Assembly (NCBI GenBank): GCA_025738555.1
Contig: JAOVFP010000008.1
Coordinates: 2,356,001 to 2,420,000 of the forward strand
Source: Cyathus striatus
Lineage: Eukaryota; Basidiomycota; Agaricomycetes; Agaricales; Nidulariaceae
Direction: 5' to 3'
DNA: 64,000 nt
Shown here: piece after piece, positions 12,350 through 24,841 of the stretch
Numbering within the stretch: position 1 is the first letter of the stretch
How the letters are laid out: the number at the start of each line of letters is the position of its first letter
The notes under the pieces: model-generated
Database searches by the model: none
What the model saw: the letters and a program-made list of their open reading frames with translations, nothing else
What the model was told of the DNA's origin: nothing
Translations under genes and position numbers: made by a program

Positions 12350-12537
12350 CCCAATCTTCAGCTAAAGTTCCACATCTTCATACTATTAGTTTCAATATAT
12401 TCTTTCTTCCAATTCTCAGACAATTTCCAATAATAGTAAAGTTTCCAGTTATGCTACTTGTAGATTACTTTTCAATTTCTCTACCTGTTATGTGATATTT
12501 TGTTACAATTTATTTTACTGAGTAACATAATGTTTAA

Positions 12538-12833
12538 TTGTGAAGGAATTAACTCAAGAACAAGTGGCAAGTGATTATAGAATAATGTAGTTAGTAAAGT
12601 AAAATGATATGTGTGAAGGTAAGGAGTACCTTGAGGCCTAAACAAAGAAATAATATGCAAGCCATTGAACATCCATTTAACTGAGGAGTCCTGGAGCATT
12701 CAAGGGCTAAATCAGTGATGAGAAATTGAGTATGAGAATGTAGAAAGAGAGAAAAACTTCAAAATGAAGTTTAAACACAAAGACTTGAGAAAATCTTGAA
12801 AATGAAATGGTAGAACTATTAGAATAGCAAAGT
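12538..12833. repeat. LTR-like fragment at the end of copy A, then unassigned DNA
   Basis: TGTGAAGGAATTAACTCAAG at 12538 matches the start of the LTR-like element at 18869 and the sequence at 48497 beside NLR copy B. The match with copy B ends near 12609. From there to the tRNA-like sequence at 12834 I see no gene or clear repeat. Confidence 0.5.
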
Positions 12834-12906
12834 GACCACACCAGGGTTTGAACCTGGGACCTATCTGATGTTTTCAGAGTGCTCTAACCAACTGAGCTAT
12901 ATGGTC
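12834..12906 (-). tRNA. tRNA-Val(AAC)-like sequence, probably not functional
   Basis: The minus strand folds as a 73-nt cloverleaf: acceptor GACCATA with TGTGGTC, D arm GCTC/GAGC, anticodon stem CTCTG/CAGAT with one end mismatch, T arm CCAGG TTCAAAC CCTGG. The anticodon loop reads AAAACAT, giving AAC at positions 34-36. Position 33 is A rather than the near-invariant T, and position 32 is also A. This could be a decayed tRNA-Val gene or the tRNA head of a SINE. A decayed gene with an intact acceptor and T arm is the simplest reading. Confidence 0.55.
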
Positions 12907-12934
12907 TTGTTCAAGTGAAAGTTGGGTTGTATTA

Positions 12935-13227
12935 CACTTGGGGACAGTCAAAGGCAGCAAAAAAAATCAATGATTTTTTTGTGCCTCGGACTTCTTCAGG
13001 ATTGAAAGAGGCCTTAAATAGCTTTCAATCAGTACCACTTACATGACATTTCTATGAGCTGTTCTTCCTAAAAATGGATTTTGATTTTTTTTTCCCCAAA
13101 AAATTTGGCAGACCATAATAAATTCAATAAAATCGCAATAAAATCGCCATTCAAGCCCTTTTGTTATATTATTACTATTTCTAATTTATTAGACCTTCAT
13201 GTTGAGTGGTTTCTGAGAAAAAAAATG

Positions 13228-13264
<37 letters not shown>

Positions 13265-16200
13265 ATTGCTGGAGTTTATAAATGTACACAAACATCAGTG
13301 ATGAGATAAATTTGCTATCAGGATGAGAACAATATATATTTCATTTAAACAGCCCAATAGCACATCTATTCACACCTATCTATTGCATAACTGCTCTACA
13401 AGATGAGTCGACCTCAAGGACACCCATCTAAAAACAGAAAACTAATTTACATGGTCTTCGGAATTTCTCCCAGTCCTCCCTGGCACCACCTTCCTCAGAT
13501 ATTGTGCGTGCTCACAGCAGTGCACCAGATCTCCAGTCAGTGATCTCAGATCTGGAGATTCCAGTTCTATTTGATAGTTTGAGAGTGGATTGGGAGAAGG
13601 ATGATTTAGCATTGGTGGATTCAGATGTTGATGAGGAAATAGAGACTGATTTATTGGAAGATGAAGGGCTTACAGATGACCTTATTGATATGGCAAAGGT
13701 GCTGGATGAGAAGGATACTGGTGAATGGTTACCAGCTTTGTTGAGAAAGAAGGAAATGCAATGAAAAGGTGAGTGGATGTGCAACATATTCAGAATTTAT
13801 GCTTATCACAAGTCTAGAGTGCCTGAAACAATACATAAAGGGCCCAGATGTCATGTCCAAATCTGAACGCACATGGTATCATTATAAAAAGCAATGGAAA
13901 GGACAGACACACCTTGATTCATTTCTAAAACCTCATGCTTCAGAATCAAGTAATATATCTGTTGCTGACCGAGAGGTTATATCATTGAACAGCAGTTCAG
14001 ATGAAGCTTCTCCCACAAAGAAGAGCTTAAAGTCTCTGGCTTGTCATGCATCACAAAGTCCAGAATTATCTGATGAACAGCCTCCCCCATTACCACTCAC
14101 ATCTGATAATGACATCACTTCTGGTTTTGGTGGTTCTGCTACTGCATTGGATATTGATTCAGCTGATGAACCCTATAATAACACAGATTTGGAATTCATC
14201 ACTTGTATTGAGACTGAAATTTCCGAAATGCCTGATATCAATGATACTGATGGTGAGGCATGGGAGGATGAATTGGAAGAGAATATTTGCGATCCGAAAA
14301 TTGAACCTCAGCCATGGGATATTTTGCAGAAGAAGATACAGGATGATATAAAGAAGAATAGCAAGAAGCTTTCTTACTCACAATTAAATAAACTCATGAT
14401 ACTGGCAAATTTTGCCACACTGCAATTGAAAAACTATTCTTGGATGCAGGCAAGTCAGGCAATAGCACAGCAGTGGCATGCCGGAAAAGGGTTTTGGTTT
14501 ACTAGACATTTTCATGACCTTGCCTGACATTACCAGATATTCAAGCAATTGCCAACTGAGCATTGTGGTGGACTTTGAATGTCTCGTTCATGGTTGCATG
14601 ATGAAACTGTTCAATCACATGTCCTACAGTTTCTTAATAATGTGCCTAATGGTAAAGTCACACCAAAGGCACTCATCAGGCATGTTAACAAGATTATTTT
14701 TCTGGAGATGGGGATCACACCAACAAGGCCATTAAGTGTTTGAACAGGGAGGTGATGGCTTATCAAACTCGGGTGGAGGCACTCAGTGATTAGAAAGGGT
14801 GTGCATATAGATGGACATGAATGGGCTGATGTGGTGAATTACTGTGATAACATATTTTTACCTTTGATGGAGAAATATGAAGCACGCATGGTGCACTATG
14901 AAGGCCCAGAGTTGAGAAGGGTGGAGCCGGCACTTGCCCCTGGGGAGTGAGAAATAATTCCATTATTCCATGATGAATGTTGCTTTCATGTGAATGATCA
15001 GCCTAAACATGCATGGTAAATAAATTATTCTATTCACTGTAAAAAAATCGAATTTACCAAATTGTAACTGTAGGATTAGAACAGATAGGCCACCTATTCA
15101 CAAAAAAGGGCATGGTCAACTCATCCATGTCTCTGATTTCTTGAATCCTGAAAATGGCCGTCTCGTTGTTATTGGTGATGATGGAAAGATTACTCACGAT
15201 GTGAGAAAGATAATCTATCCTGGGGCAGATGGCGATCCATGGTGGGATACAAAACAACTAATAGAGCAGATAAAGCATGGAATAACAGTATTTGAGCTCA
15301 CACACCCAGGAAAGCAAGCACTCTTTGTATTTGATCAGTCTTTGGCACATGCAGCACTTCCTCCAGATGCACTCAGGGCATTTGACATGAATAAATTGGA
15401 TGGCGGAAAGCAATGGAAGCAAAAGGACACAATAATTCCAATGACCAATCCAGCACCAGAATTTCATGGTAAAGCCCAAGCAATGACATTGCCAAATGGC
15501 AATGCAAAAGGTTTAAAACATGTTCTGGAGGAGCAAGGCTTCAACATACAAAAGCTAAATGCGAAGTGCTCACCTGTATGCCCATTTGAGAGTCAAAACT
15601 GCTGTATGGCTCGTCTTCTCAGTCAGCAAGATGATTTTATGAACCAGCCCTTGTTGCTTGAAACTTTGATAAAAGGAGCCAGGCACAAGTGTGTTTTCTT
15701 ACCTAAATTTCACTGTGAATTGAATCCTATTGAAATGGTTGGTGAACTATCCCTTTCAAGTTGAAATATTGATACTTACAAGTTGGTTTTAGTACTGAGG
15801 GTGGTGTAAGTACCATTATTGTGAAGCTGACAAGAGAACCTTTCAGGATGCTAAAAACATGGCAATTAAATACCTTGATGCATGTCCTATTGATGTAATT
15901 CAGTGCTTCATCAATTGTTCATGGCACTTCATGAGTGCGTATAGGATTGGTTTGATGGGAAAGGCAGCAGAGTGGGTGGTGTGATGTCAAAAGCAGCACC
16001 ATAGTGTGTCGAAAGCTGCAATGATGGCAATTGAGTCAATAGTTTCCCATCCAAGATAGGCACTTACCAATGGCACTGCCAAAAGTGCCCAAAGAGGTAC
16101 ATACAATTTCGTTATTTTGTCCAAAAAATTTGGCAGTCTTAAAATGTTGTGGAAAAATGATTCTGAATGCATTTTTGAACATTTTTGAGGTCTCTGAGTT

Positions 16201-16279
16201 TGAATCTGAAATTATTTTCTGGCTAAAAAATCATTTACATGTGGTAATAGGAATTGCTGCCTTTGACTGTCCCCAACTG
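12935..16279 (+). mobile_element. Tc1/IS630-like DNA transposon, 3.3 kb
   Basis: The left end CACTTGGGGACAGTCAAAG (12935) has its inverted partner CTTTGACTGTCCCCAACTG ending at 16279. The repeats extend a few bases further inside (GCAGC/GCTGC). TA lies directly outside both ends (12933-12934, 16280-16281), the target of this superfamily. Inside are a poly-A run of about 35 bases (13228-13262) and a decayed transposase. The element has very few CpG dinucleotides. Confidence 0.88.
13504..16059 (+). pseudogene. IS630/Tc1-like transposase pseudogene
   Basis: The DDE parts appear in order: HDECCFHVND (about 14970), ALFVFDQSLAHA (about 15330) and KFHCELNPIEM (about 15710). Two introns are visible, 15016-15073 and 15738-15792. 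The N-terminal part includes SKSERTWYHYKKQWKGQTHL and follows a frameshift near 13765-13860. In-frame stops are TGA at 13762, 14525, 14576, 14741, 14753, 14948, 15796 and 15982. Most fit CGA arginine codons lost by C-to-T change; the one at 15796 more likely came from TGG. The family recurs in Agaricomycete genomes from memory. No active enzyme can be made. Confidence 0.82.
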
Positions 16280-16281
16280 TA

Positions 16282-18786
16282 TATATACCCAAGGACCAAG
16301 TGTGTTATTCCTGCCAAGAGCCTCTGTGTATTACTGGGTAGGCATATATGGAATACTCAGGGACTCTACCTGTCACATGACTAATACATCATCATGCAAC
16401 AAGAACACAAGATGAAGATGATTGAAACAACTTCAAGACACAGAATAAGACTCAAAGCACAACTTGGAGAGGGAAGAAATTAACTGAGTTGGGTGAAGTA
16501 GATACATGGTTTATATAAAAAGTAGAATGGAGACTTTACTTAATGAAGAAAAGGTGGATGAAATGGAAAACAATTGTCCTGCAATAGAAGATTGGTGTAG
16601 AATAAATGGTATGAAACAGTAAGAGTAGTAATGAATTAAAGAAAAAATTTGATGAATAAAACTGCATAGATGTGATATGCCTGATGGATGTACAACATAT
16701 ATAAGCATAATTTTTGTGATATCTACATAATATAATTTACTCACCTGCAATCACACTTGGATTATCTAAGTGTTGGAGTGAGGTCCGAACTGCCAGCAAT
16801 CATGCTATTTATAGTCACACCCACTAATGACATAATAAACATAGAAGCAGCAGTGGTTATAGTAAGGGATGAGCAGGAAAGTGTGTATATAGAACCCCAG
16901 TGGCACTTGATTCACCATATGTGCACAGTAACGCAACATGTCTAGGTCATGGGATGGTTCTCCCAGTGCTACACACCCAAAGAAGCCAGACATATAAAAG
17001 TGCCCATCAAGTGCCAATGACCCTTGCCATCACTCTGGACTCAAGCCAAATCGGTCCTTGGCATCTTGCAAATTAAATCTTGACCTGATCTGCTGATCAA
17101 AGTGAACAGACCATAGATCTGAAGCCACACATGCTGATGGTTCTATCTTTAGGCTTTGATCACTATGTGCACACATGGGGACCAACCTGAACAGATTGCA
17201 AGTACATACTATGTCATTACTTACAAGTGCTTGGTAACATAAGTAAGTACTTAGTAAGTAGTGCTCTTTTGTATGCTTCTGATGCACACTTTTGATACAA
17301 CTAACTTTTAGTAGTACTTTATTATGTCAGTAGTAGCACCACCAACATAAAATAGGTATTTACATTAGTTGTATTTAGTATGAAGGGTATCTGTTTAGCA
17401 ATAATGAAATAGAATGACTTTAAAGACTATAGCTTGATTTCTAAGACTGGGTTTTAATACTTCAATTGCAGTACTAGTTCAAAAACTCGGATAACCAATA
17501 TTCAATTCAATTCAATAGTACTTGGTACTTCAAATTCTAATCAAAACTTCGGATACTGATTTCAGAATGTTACTCTACTCTGAGAATGGAAGATGGCTCA
17601 TGCAGTACTTGATCTACCTGTTCTACCATCCCTAAGTTATATACTACATTTCTACCTACTTTATTTGTAATGATAAAATAACATATCATATATGTAAATA
17701 GATGGTGCATTTCTACTTCTAAAGCTGTCCATAGGTTCTCAGAGGTGTGGAGAACCCTCCATATGGTTGCACCTTGTTCCAGAGGTGCCTCAAACACTGC
17801 AGCATTGGTACTAGCTTTGTACATGTGCTAAAACACATGCTTGTGTTAGTATGCACTTGGTTACAAGAGTTCCCAGAGTTAATGGCCCTTTCTGTGGTGT
17901 GCATCAATAGTGCATGATGGCACTGGTACTGTTCTTGGTTATTTCCTGCACCATTGTCCATGTGGTTTCACACATGTAAGTCCTGCAACCATCTGAATTC
18001 TCATATGGTAGGTACAGGTCACATTTTATTAAGGCTACATGTATGAGCAATACTGGTGTAGGTACCTTGCATAGGATTTGGTTCTATATACAGTGGCATG
18101 TGATGTGTCTGACTTCATGCAAGAACACCAGTCAAGGTGTACAAGAGTGGTACAGTGGCTTCTTGGTAAAATAATAATGATTGTAAAAGAAATAGCACAT
18201 TGGCTACTAATAAATGAAAGTATTGTATTAAATGAGTACAGGGAACTGACAGCCCATATGATATATTTCCAATACCCTTGGTTTGTATCACTGAGGGATA
18301 CTTTGGCTGGTGGCACAGGCCTCAACCCCAGCCCTTGTACTCATTCCTTAGTAAGGTATTTTGTATAAAATACTATAGTTGGCAACTCAGGACTCATTCC
18401 AACTCTTATACTCATGGGGTGGTTCCTTGTACAGATTTAAATACTGAATTTTGAATGAAAGGTCATAATAATCGAAAAATAAGTATATTTTCAAAGCCAG
18501 CATATCACTTTAGTAACTTATTTGAGTAAAATAGTTGTTCATATTGAGAGTTGAATGCCAAACCTTGCAAATAACATTCCACAGCAATAACCTTCATCCA
18601 CTTTGCCAAATGGCCATTGCTAATAGGAAAATTCATAGGTATATTTCAGAATGTCACATAAAAAAATCCAAACCTGTCAAAATTACCACTTTGTCACACC
18701 AAAAATATCAAAATGCCAAAAGTTCCAACTGGTTGAGCCTGTCATGCACCATAGGGGGTGCCAAATTGATTTGATTGGTACAGATT
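16282..18786. other. AT-rich intergenic DNA, no gene recognised
   Basis: Only short open frames without domain signatures are present. The sequence is CpG-poor and A/T rich, with a degenerate run of AATTC-type repeats near 17490-17560. It may be old transposon debris. I cannot assign it. Confidence 0.4.
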
Positions 18787-18868
18787 TTAGGCAATGTCAT
18801 GGGTAACCCATGGGTATCCTAGGCTCAACCTGTACCTATACCCACACTAACCCATACCTGTGGGAATG

Positions 18869-20264
18869 GTGTGGAGGAATTAACTCAAGGACACATGGTG
18901 TGTGTCACACCTGACTATAAGAAATTACTACAATAATCCTAGACCAAAGTAGTTAGCAATTAGAGATGGTGACAAAAACTTAGCTGTTGGGTTTGAGGTT
19001 GATGTTGATGCTTCCTATTGACCAGGTAACTCAGAGGACTCAGTATGCATGCACAGAAGTTAACCAGAAAGGGAGGTAAGATTTCCCTCAGGTAAAACCT
19101 AAGGTATATACATGTGTGGCCATCGAAAGGGAATAGCGCACACATGCTCTCATGTTGCCAGTGCCCAGAGAAACACAACCTAAGTGAATAAATATGAAAT
19201 AGAAGATACCATAGCAAGGGTAAACAAAATGAGAGACAACAAAGGGGTAATGACAGCAATGTACTAAAGAGACTGTGTTTTAGAACAAAAGAATTGGAAT
19301 AGTACTCACCACAATGAATATCACTAGAGCTTTCAGACAATACAGGTGACTTGCACTTGATATGACCACGAAATGCAGCACTGGAGCAAAGATGATATAC
19401 TACTACCCTTCCCAAAGGTAGTAGTGCAGTGGGCTAGGCTGTGGCTCAACAGGTATGCAGATGGTGGTGGGGTGCTCTGTGAAGTCCATTGGCTGTTGGA
19501 GTACTCGGAGTGGGAGTTGAGAATGTGAAGTCTAGAACTATGAGGTAACAGTAAAATGAGGGTGAAGATATTGGATAAAAGAAAGAGAAATAAAACAATC
19601 AAGAGGAATTTGAATTAAATGAATGGAATTGTAAACAACCCAACGCCTTGACCCAGCCCCCTTTTCCTTCAACCAATTGGAGTGTCACATGATGAGGGTA
19701 AATACCTGGTCACCATATCTTGATGGACGAGACACCAGTCTTAAGGACCAAACAAGTAGCTTGAGGATGGAAAAGGGGTCTTGAGAGAGGGTGAAACCCT
19801 AAGCCCTAGCATATTGTGCAGTCCGAGGGTTGCATGGTGCCAACAAGGTCTGAGTGTCATCCAGAAAGGCCTTGTGTGCATGTACCAGAAGCCTAGAGAA
19901 CAAGAGAAAAGGTAAAAGAAGAGGGGTAATATGAGGAGTAAGGAGTAAGCAGAACACATTGTAGCATAGGTGAGATGTGACAGTGCATATGCACATCACA
20001 TGTTGTTTGGCATCAGCTTCCCAATATTTAGTAGCACTGTGCCACATCTCTAAGTCCATACATGGAATGAAAATATAGAAATCCGAGTGCACTGTTTGCA
20101 CGGCACGTTGTAAAGCCCAAGTAAGTAGATAGAGATGAGTAGATATAAAGTTAGAGTATGTAGGAATAGGTAATTGAAGATAAATGATAAAAGAAACAAA
20201 GTAAGTTTAATTATAAGTATAATACTGGGTTACACCAGTATACCATCTACTTCCTCCACAATGG
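18869..20264. mobile_element. LTR-like insertion, about 1.4 kb
   Basis: The ends are TGTGGAGGAA and its inverse TTCCTCCACA, with ATGG next to each end as a possible target duplication. It splits the ACCCATA-type repeats of the host element. Its first 200 bp resemble 12538-12609 and 48497-48660 at the ends of the two NLR segments, so it is a dispersed family. No retroelement protein is recognised, and the long minus-strand open frames show no domain. Confidence 0.5.
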
Positions 20265-20804
20265 GTATGGGTTTGCATGGGTAATGAAAACCCATGGAAA
20301 CCCATGGATCAGGTTGTCATTTATGTATTCAATAATATATTCAGACCAATGCAAGTGATCAATTTAAGTGTTCATAGGCTTGTTTTAAACATATCACTGA
20401 GAGCCCCTTCCTTATGAAACCCAACATCAATTGAGAATGATTTGAAAGAGTTACAATAGCTTAAGTAGAAGTTATATGTTCAATCAAACAAAAGAGAAAA
20501 GTTTAATAATATACAGTATACAACCATCAAACATGACAACAAAAATAAGAAGTTGATTTACAATGTCATATATAAGAGTAAAAAACATAAAATTAACATG
20601 GATGAGTAGCTGAATATGTACTCTACAACATAGTAAAATTTTGAGAGATTTGGGATGCATTAAGTGGGTGAAATTTGGAAAATAGTCAACAAAGTTTGAA
20701 ACCAGCCTTTACCACATGGCACAACAGAGTGATTGCCGAAATTGCCAAGCCACAGACCCAATGCATGACAGTTGCTATCATGATGCACCATCAGATTCCC
20801 TTCT

Positions 20805-23650
20805 CTACTCCTCTTCCTCCTCCTCCTCCTCCTCTTCATTGCTGTCCTCCTCCTCCTCAACTATGGCTGTAAAATCCCTTAACAATGGCCTGTCTGACTC
20901 TTTCTGCAACACTTCCTCTTGCACTGGAGGCTCCATAGTGAAAGGTTTTCCTCCTTTTTTGGCTGCTTGTTTTGCTTTTTTATAAACATTGTTTGCTTCC
21001 TTAAACCTCTTGGTAAATCTTGCATTCTCTGCTTTTCTTTCTTCCTCATTCTGATCCCACTCCTGCACTGCAGCCTGCCACAACTCCTGGGCTTTGGCTT
21101 TCCTGGACTTTTGGGCTTCTTCTTACCACTGCTGTTCAGTGCACTCCATGACCTTCTGGTAAAATTCATCACCAGATAGCATTTGAGGTAAGCCATCCCC
21201 CATTAGCTTTCCTAGCCCTTTCTTTTTCTTTTTATTCTCCTTTGATGCAAGCTCAACTTGCACCTTTTTGCAGTACATCTTGTTTAAAAGGTTGGATGCT
21301 TGAGCCTGTACAAGCCTTCCTTGAAGGTTGTTGTTGTCAATATGGGTCTCCTTTAAGGCAGCAAGGAGAAGGGCCTTGTTCTCAGTCTGAGGTGTTATTG
21401 AGAGGAGGTCTACAATCATGGTGGAGGGTGGTTCTATTGGTTGTGATGACATGTGAACCATGGGTGATGAAGAAGTAATAGCTGCTTTCCCAATAAGGTA
21501 ACCCATGTTGGTTGTTGCCAGCTCTCATGCTGCTTCATCAACTATTTCTTTCCTGTGCTTCTTCTGCACTTCTGATGGGGATGGTGGGTCTTCATCATCA
21601 CTCTCATTGATTGTTGCTAATGTTATGACTTCGTCTTCTATTGACAGGTTCTCAATCATTTTTGCTATTATTCAAAGTGAGGTAGGAGGTGCTGCAGGGA
21701 GATTTGACTGTGTAGATTTGGGCTGGCTTGGTGCAAGCATTGTTGGAGTAACTGCAGTAGGATCAAATGGATGTACCCCTTTTTTGCAAAAGGCTGCTTT
21801 AACGTTTTTGGCAGATAACGCTGCAATATGAGCATTTCTGTAAATTTCAAGAAAATTATCTTTTGTTATTTCTCCTGCATGAGTATGTGCAAACTTGTCT
21901 CGCTCCTGGCTTAGTTGATGTTTCAAGACTGCAAATATGACAACATCCAACTAGTGTTGCTGCTGCTTGGCTCCACTCAGCTTAGCTCAGCTTTTGTGGC
22001 TCAGGGTCACAGAATTGCTCAGCTTTGAAAGTGGAGCTGCCTCTAGTCTACTCACTTCTCTGGCTATGGCTCGGAAGCTGCTCAGTCAGATGTAGCTATA
22101 GCTCCGGAATCTAAACTAAAATAGGTATACTGCAGCCTAGCTGGGCTCTTGAAAGGTGCTATTATTGGCAATCTTACATACTTACATAATGTCTGGCAGT
22201 TTGGTTGATAATAGAAAGATAATACATAGTGAAAACTTAAAAAAGGAATGCAAAGAAATATTTAGTTTCTTCATACAACACTTACAGTACTCATTTAAAT
22301 ATCCATAGATGTGAATAAGATTTATTCAACTCAAATTTGATAGATTAATGGTACATGAGCACAATACACAAGTGAGGAAATACTGGATATTACAATGTCA
22401 CTTAAGCTGCAGCTGAGCAGACTAGTAGCTGCTCGGGAGTGCCTGAGAGTGCTTCTTAGCTGAGCTGGACCTGTCAGAGCCAGCTTTCACAGGCACTTGC
22501 TTCACTCAGCTTAATTTTGGCTCAGCTCACCAGCTCACCAGCTTTCGAGCAGAGTGGCGGCAACACTACATCCAGCCCCTGATATATATGTGTGGTATGT
22601 GATGGATAACATAGCACAAGAATCTTCTTCTCTCAGGTGTAGTTCAGGAAGTCCAGGCTATAGTGGGATGTATGACCATCCACTAGCAGTAGCTTCCATT
22701 CATCACCAGCCTTCTCACTGGTCTGCTTGTCGAAGAGCTTTAGCCAGTCTGTGCCAATTTCATTGTCCATCCAGCCCTTCTGTGAATACCTGATGCTGCA
22801 AATACAAGTGAGTCTTATATCAATTGAACAGTTCTAATAACTTATGAAGCATTTGCAGGGTTGTTTTGTTGCCATTTAATCCCTTTCCCTTGAAAATAAC
22901 CCCAGGAGGTAAGCTAGACCCATCTGCACAAATTGACACCAGGACAGTAATATTTTCTTTACTGCCAGTCCATCTTTGGTAATGGGGTCCATGTTGTTGA
23001 CCACCTATGACTCGCTCCTTCTTGGAACCATATGGTTGACACCCAACTTCATCAACAGCATATATGTTCTCACTTTTGATATTATAGTCATGTAATATTG
23101 ACTCAAGAAGGTCCCATCACATTTTGTTTGTATTTGGGTTAGCAGCATTTGCTCTCTTTGATTCCAATGGTGTTGACCATGTAGTTTTTATCCTGTCTGA
23201 GTGTTTCTCGACAAAGCATGTAGTCCAGTTTTTGCCAATACCTTCTGATGGAAAGTCTGAGTTTGGGCCCAGCCAAGCATGTACCAACTTGTCAACTGTT
23301 TCTTTCAATAAATGATGTGTAAAAGGAAATCCTTGACTTGCTGATTTTGTAAGGAGATCAAGTACGAGTTCCATTTCAGAGGGAAGTAGCCACTGCTGCT
23401 TATATGCCCTCTCAGACAAACTGTGTTGGCCCTTCACTCTTTCTATAATGGTATTATAGTTGAGCTTAATATGTTTTCCTGTTGATTCCAAGTAAATTTG
23501 ATCAAAATCTAAAGCAATTTTATGCGCACTCTTTCCCTTTGGCTTCTTCCTCTCCTGGTGATATACATCTGCAGCATGTGATATCCACTCCTCTACAGCC
23601 TTTCTATCCTCACACTGCTTTAGTGATTGGGATTTAGTTTTAGCTGTCAT
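20805..23650 (-). pseudogene. pogo-like transposase pseudogene (CENP-B HTH plus DDE)
   Basis: It starts MTAKTKSQSLKQCEDRK. An N-terminal DNA-binding region includes GFPFTHHLLKETVDKLV and WTTCFVEKHSDRIK. The DDE domain gives NIYAVDEVG (first Asp), LLVDGHTSHYSLDFL (second Asp), and the third Asp in QGLDV, right where the hAT MITE breaks the gene. An intron lies near 22800-22860 (minus strand). After the MITE the frame resumes with FAVLKHQLSQERDKF and AAFCKKGVHPFDP, then a basic coiled region and an acidic tail of glutamates. In-frame TGA stops are at 23117, 22633 and 21525, and a TAA at 21123. The TGA stops fit lost arginine codons. Confidence 0.85.
21952..22568. mobile_element. Non-autonomous hAT element (617 bp) inside pogo 1
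   Basis: The ends are TAGTGTTGC and GGCAACACTA, flanked by CATCCAAC and CATCCAGC, an 8-bp target duplication with one mismatch. Subterminal GCTCAGCT-type repeats resemble those of the full hAT element at 37189-41522, which has the same TAGTGTTG end and is the likely source family. It interrupts the third catalytic Asp region of the pogo transposase. Confidence 0.88.
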
Positions 23651-24841
23651 TGTTAAAATTGATATACAGAGAGAGAAGAGACTTGATTTTAACATGGGGG
23701 ACATCCATATTATGCTGCATAGGAACATGGTTTCCGTGTGGCATCCTCATGGAATACAAGTGATACTACAGAACTTGTGGACCCACAATTCATTAATTAT
23801 CATGCATGCTTTGTCCAGGCAGTACATAGAAACTAATAATAGGCATTATGGAATGATTTACCTTTGCTGCTCCTTCATACAAGATCATTTACTTTTCAAA
23901 CTGCTCAATTTTTGGAAAACCCATCAAAACATAATGCTAAATTTTAGATTAATGTTGATCTCTGTGCAAGGGATACATACATCAATGTATAACTAACATA
24001 TCTAGCTGTAATTTACAAAAGAATGCACAGCATTCTGTGCTATTTTGAGACCAGGAGTGAGGAGATAAGAGTGATTTGTCACATGATGCAGTGGTGTCAC
24101 ATTTGATGGTTGTATACTGTATTCAGAATGATTCATGTGGTCGATTTGAACATTTGTGGGCTCTTTTTAACCGCATTGTGGAGTACTATTACCTCACAAA
24201 AACTGATATGAATTCAGATAGAATTAAAAGAGTTACAATGGCCCAAACCGAAATTATACATAAAAGAGGGAATGGTTAAATATTGCATTCAGACCGATCC
24301 ATGCGATCAATTTAAACGTTCATAGGCTTGTTGTAACCACATTGTGGAGGGACCACGCAGTACAAACACTGATACGAATTCGGATGGATTTAAAAGAGTT
24401 ACAACAGCATAAATATAAATTATACATTTATTCAAATAAAGAGAAAGGTTAAATAATACATTCAGACCGATCCATGCGGTCGATTTTAACGTTCGTAGAC
24501 TCGGTTTAATTGTATTGTGGAGGGCTCCTACCATACAAAAACCGGTACAAATTCGAAGCAATTTGAACGAGTTACAAGAGGTTTAAATTTACTATGTCAT
24601 CTTGATTTCATGGTTCAATCTCAGTCCAACCCCGCGGACTGAACAAAATTCAAAACTTGTTCATTGACATCGAAACTTACACATCAATATCATAAGGTCT
24701 TGTTAATGTATATACAACTTCCTTAATGATGTTCCTATGATTTTTGAACTAGTGTATTATACACACAGGTACCTACGGGTTATGGGTGCCTTGATGATGA
24801 CCTGTACCCACTAGTACCCATACCCGTGCTGTTGCCTAGGT

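Larger units (their letters stand above)
288..12609 (+). repeat. Segmental duplication, copy A
   Basis: A collinear, same-orientation match to 30955-48570 can be followed from about 288 to about 12609. It carries the same order of parts: unidentified remnants, chk1, Utp16-like gene on the minus strand, further unidentified exons, NLR gene, and an LTR-like fragment at the end. Homology stops after the shared run aaaatgatat (12609 here, about 48570 in copy B). Copy A lacks the large insertions of copy B but has its own solo LTR (4545-4959), MITE (7974-8121) and a 9-bp minisatellite (5501-5617). Copy B lacks about 130 bp present here around 500-635. Because the copies serve as empty sites for each other, insertion borders can be read directly. 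Confidence 0.93.
20514..24119 (-). mobile_element. pogo-superfamily DNA transposon 1
   Basis: The left end CAGTATACAACCATCAAA has the inverted partner TTTGATGGTTGTATACTG at the right end, with TA directly outside each (20512-20513, 24120-24121). It carries a minus-strand pogo-type transposase and a nested hAT MITE (21952-22568). Confidence 0.88.
20325..24597. repeat. Four tandem units of about 170 bp, split by the pogo element
   Basis: Units carry TTCAGACCGATCCATGCG, then GTTCATAGGCTTGTTGTAAC, then AAAGAGTTACAA and AATTATACA. One unit lies at about 20325-20513 and three at about 24120-24597. Joining across 20513/24120 at the TA restores the unit junction, so the pogo element inserted into an existing array. 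The right-hand units keep more CpG than the surrounding DNA. Confidence 0.75.
18787..24841. mobile_element. Composite nested element: host MITE with LTR-like and pogo insertions
   Basis: The left end TAGGCAATGTCATGGGTA (about 18788) and the inverted right end TACCCATACCCGTGCTG plus TTGCCTA (to about 24838) match imperfectly and are followed by ACCCATGGGTA-type subterminal repeats. Removing the LTR-like insert (18869-20264) and the pogo element (20514-24119) leaves about 1 kb of host sequence. GGTACAGA on the left and GGTACAGT on the right may be a worn 8-bp target duplication. hAT-type membership is a guess. Confidence 0.5.
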
